From positions 10,254 to 74,253 of the forward strand of contig CAKQXQ010000009.1 in the NCBI GenBank assembly GCA_934292805.1: a DNA stretch of 64,000 nucleotides, written 5' to 3'. Origin of the DNA: an uncultured Roseburia sp. Its GTDB lineage: Bacteria > Bacillota > Clostridia > Lachnospirales > Lachnospiraceae. Within the stretch, counting starts at the first letter, position 1. Each line of letters starts with the position of its first letter. The translations under genes and the position numbers were made by a program. The notes under the pieces were generated by a model, which was not told the origin of the DNA, made no database searches, and worked only from the letters and a program-made list of their open reading frames with translations. Shown here piece after piece: positions 62,812 through 64,000 of the stretch.

Positions 62812-63249
62812 TTACAGTCCTAAGTATTTTTTAAATTCAGGAAGATATGTCCTGGAAACATTTTCTTTACACCCATTTTTAAGCCTCAATAGCAACGTTC
62901 CACTAAAGCTTGATTCTACGCTATCCATGTAAGATAGATTAATCAAGGCTGATTTTGATATTTGCATAAAAGAGTTTCCTAACTGTTCTTTGAGCTCATA
63001 TAACCTTTTTCTCGAACGATAGCTATTTTTTTCTCCATATATAATTGTATCTCCGTGTTCAACACGGATCATGAAGATATCAGTTGGTTGAAGAACTATA
63101 ATGTCCTCTTCATTTCTCAATGCAGTAATTGGAGTAGTTTTTGTGCTGAAGACATCCATTACTCGCTGTATTTCTTCTGTCATTTTATTTGTGTAAATTA
63201 TTGCGTATGTTTCTATATGTTCAGATGAGATATCTACATTTATTTTCAT
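62812..63249 (-). CDS. LytTR-domain DNA-binding regulator
   Basis: This 145-aa regulator has a short N-terminal region and a C-terminal LytTR beta-type DNA-binding domain (about residues 50-143): VLQPTDIFMIRVEHGDTIIYGEKNSYRSRKRLYELKEQLGNSFMQISKSALINLSYM and then LLRLKNGCKENVSRTYLPEFKKYL. No receiver domain is present, so it is not a two-component regulator but the regulator half of a LytTR-membrane inhibitor pair. AGGAGG precedes the ATG. The matching LytTR operator lies upstream of its promoter, pointing to autoregulation. Confidence 0.93.
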   Translation of the reverse strand: MKINVDISSEHIETYAIIYTNKMTEEIQRVMDVFSTKTTPITALRNEEDIIVLQPTDIFMIRVEHGDTIIYGEKNSYRSRKRLYELKEQLGNSFMQISKSALINLSYMDSVESSFSGTLLLRLKNGCKENVSRTYLPEFKKYLGL

Positions 63250-63279
63250 CCTAAGACCTCCTTTCCTCTTATTGAGGTC

Positions 63280-63308
63280 ATTATAACTTACTTCTAGAAT
63301 CCTGTCAT
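63280..63308 (-). promoter_or_regulatory. Sigma-A promoter of LytTR-DUF3021 operon
   Basis: On the minus strand ATGACA (63303-63308) and a perfect TATAAT (63280-63285) have a 17-bp spacer; the ATG lies about 30 bp downstream. Confidence 0.8.
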
Positions 63309-63328
63309 TTGATTGAACGTAAGTCGCA

Positions 63329-63359
63329 AAAAACTGCTAGTGAGTCGCAAGAAAACTGC
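63329..63359 (-). promoter_or_regulatory. LytTR-type direct-repeat operator
   Basis: On the minus strand GCAGTTTTC (63351-63359) and GCAGTTTTT (63329-63337) are direct repeats with starts 22 bp apart (13-bp gap), within a longer repeated context ending GCGACTYAC. This fits the known LytTR recognition pattern of two 9-bp repeats separated by 12-13 bp, placed just upstream of the -35 box. Confidence 0.75.
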
Positions 63360-63408
63360 CACTTATGGAATTTGAAGTTAGAACTTAGCTAAATCTAAAC
63401 AAGAAAAT

Positions 63409-63463
63409 AAGGCTTTCCGAGAGGCTCGTTATACCTTTTAACGATAGCCTTTCAGAAAGCCTT
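63409..63463 (-). terminator. Long hairpin terminator
   Basis: AAGGCTTTC...GAGAGGCT...CGTTA pairs with TAACG...AGCCTTTC...GAAAGCCTT (few bulges), followed on the minus strand by ATTTTCTT. It should end transcription coming from the region to its right, the RhuM-like side. Confidence 0.7.
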
Positions 63464-63899
63464 GTAATTACTACACTATATTTACTTGTTAAGGTTCACC
63501 TTTGGACAATAAACATACAGTCTCCACATGGCGCGATACGTCCTGATTGGTGTCAGTTTTCGGGAAGCGATCCAGACTAATGTGGACTGTAGCAAAATAT
63601 CTCCGTTTGTTCACGGAAACATATCAACAAATTCTGTAACAAAAATTATTGACACAACTCGCTATCCATATCACAGTCTGAACCTCGCCCGTCCAAGGAA
63701 AAAGTTCAACTTTTTTATTCGTTTCTACTATTATAGTGATTCCAATATAAAAGTAAAATTTTGCAAGAAACCGCCCATCGTCTCAACCTTATCTGTTCTT
63801 CGTACAGAGAATAGGTCAACAGCTATTTTTCGCCCCGACTGATGGCTCAGCTTCCATGCACTCGACCTTGGAAAACTGAAAATTTTAATGGCACTGCTG
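63464..63899. other. 436-bp stretch without a supported gene
   Basis: No open frame here has a ribosome site or recognisable protein. ACAGTCTCCACAT (63509-63521) can pair with ATGTGGACTGT (63579-63589), enclosing a loop of about 57 nt, and CTCCGTTTGTTCACGGAAAC folds as a short hairpin near 63602. These structures and the position next to a RhuM-like gene suggest a non-coding or decayed accessory segment. Confidence 0.4.
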
Positions 63900-64000
63900 C
63901 TACTTCTTCGCATTCTCTTCCAGTTCCAGCATGTACTTATCAAAATCAGACATAAATAATCTGTCCTGAATGACACGATATTTTTCAAATTCAGTTTCAG
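63900..64000 (-). CDS. C-terminal end of RhuM-like protein (cut by window edge)
   Basis: Only the last 32 codons and stop are inside. The visible tail FEKYRVIQDRLFMSDFDKYM resembles the C-terminus of RhuM family proteins (pattern KxRVIQDxxYxSDFDK), which are often carried on genomic islands and near toxin-type genes. The gene's bulk lies past base 64000, so the assignment rests on this short match alone. Confidence 0.55.
   Translation of the reverse strand, partial: ETEFEKYRVIQDRLFMSDFDKYMLELEENAKK

Noticed and set aside
63528..63842. Plus-strand 104-codon open frame
   Set aside because: It has no ribosome binding site, atypical composition and no recognisable domain, and it is crossed by hairpins. 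Not called as a gene.
63731..63988. Minus-strand frame with a stretch LFSVRRTDKVE recalling IS66 TnpB
   Set aside because: The resemblance covers about ten residues, the order of flanking motifs is wrong, and the frame overlaps the RhuM-like C-terminus in another frame.

Overview
This window looks like chromosomal DNA of a low-to-mid GC, anaerobic Firmicute, most likely a gut Lachnospiraceae member. The evidence is AddA/AddB instead of RecBCD, strong AGGAGG-type ribosome binding sites, the dgt-dnaG-rpoD-trmK and clpC-radA blocks, DUF4364 and DUF3783 proteins, a CarD-family regulator, and fermentative enzymes (L-lactate dehydrogenase, malic enzyme, iron-dependent alcohol dehydrogenase). I could not identify the species. 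I see no rRNA or tRNA gene, CRISPR array, prophage or intact insertion sequence.

Layout. 1-10.8 kb (all minus): addB-addA-maf-small conserved gene-PrsA-like lipoprotein, closed by a terminator, then an ABC-F ATPase cut by the window edge. 10.9-14.5 kb: an AraC regulator divergent from a family 2 glycoside hydrolase. 14.6-23.2 kb (minus): thymidine kinase, Na/Pi symporter, RNase HI, and a translation/termination block read as rho, rpmE, DUF1385, prmC, prfA; a tandem 128-bp palindrome-rich repeat lies between prfA and rnhA. 23.3-26.6 kb (plus): malic enzyme, radical SAM protein, DUF4364 protein, flavin reductase. 26.6-37.4 kb (minus): putative metal/metalloid permease, DUF3783, ldh, MBOAT acyltransferase plus SGNH hydrolase, degV-folC, and PfkB kinase-M18 aminopeptidase-transglutaminase lipoprotein. 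37.6-49.5 kb (minus): CarD-like regulator, dgt-dnaG-rpoD-trmK, radA, a small conserved protein, clpC and an unassigned AAA+ ATPase.

49.7-64 kb is more accessory: a cyclophilin; a MerR regulator divergent from an alcohol/aldehyde dehydrogenase pair with a classic 19-bp-spacer MerR promoter; purine nucleoside phosphorylase; a MATE transporter behind a multi-hairpin leader; a sugar-acid catabolic cluster (GntP permease, IlvD/Edd dehydratase, KDPG aldolase, KDG kinase) with its FadR-type regulator; a LytTR/DUF3021 pair with a readable LytTR operator; and the C-terminal end of a RhuM-like protein at the edge.

The sugar-acid genes form a coherent route: import by GntP, dehydration to 2-keto-3-deoxygluconate, phosphorylation, then cleavage to pyruvate and glyceraldehyde-3-phosphate. 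I found no convincing wholly new multi-gene system. The best leads are regulatory and structural: the LytTR and MerR operators, the 17-bp iterated boxes before the permease, the MATE leader, the tandem palindromic repeat after prfA, and the AAA+ ATPase paired with ClpC.
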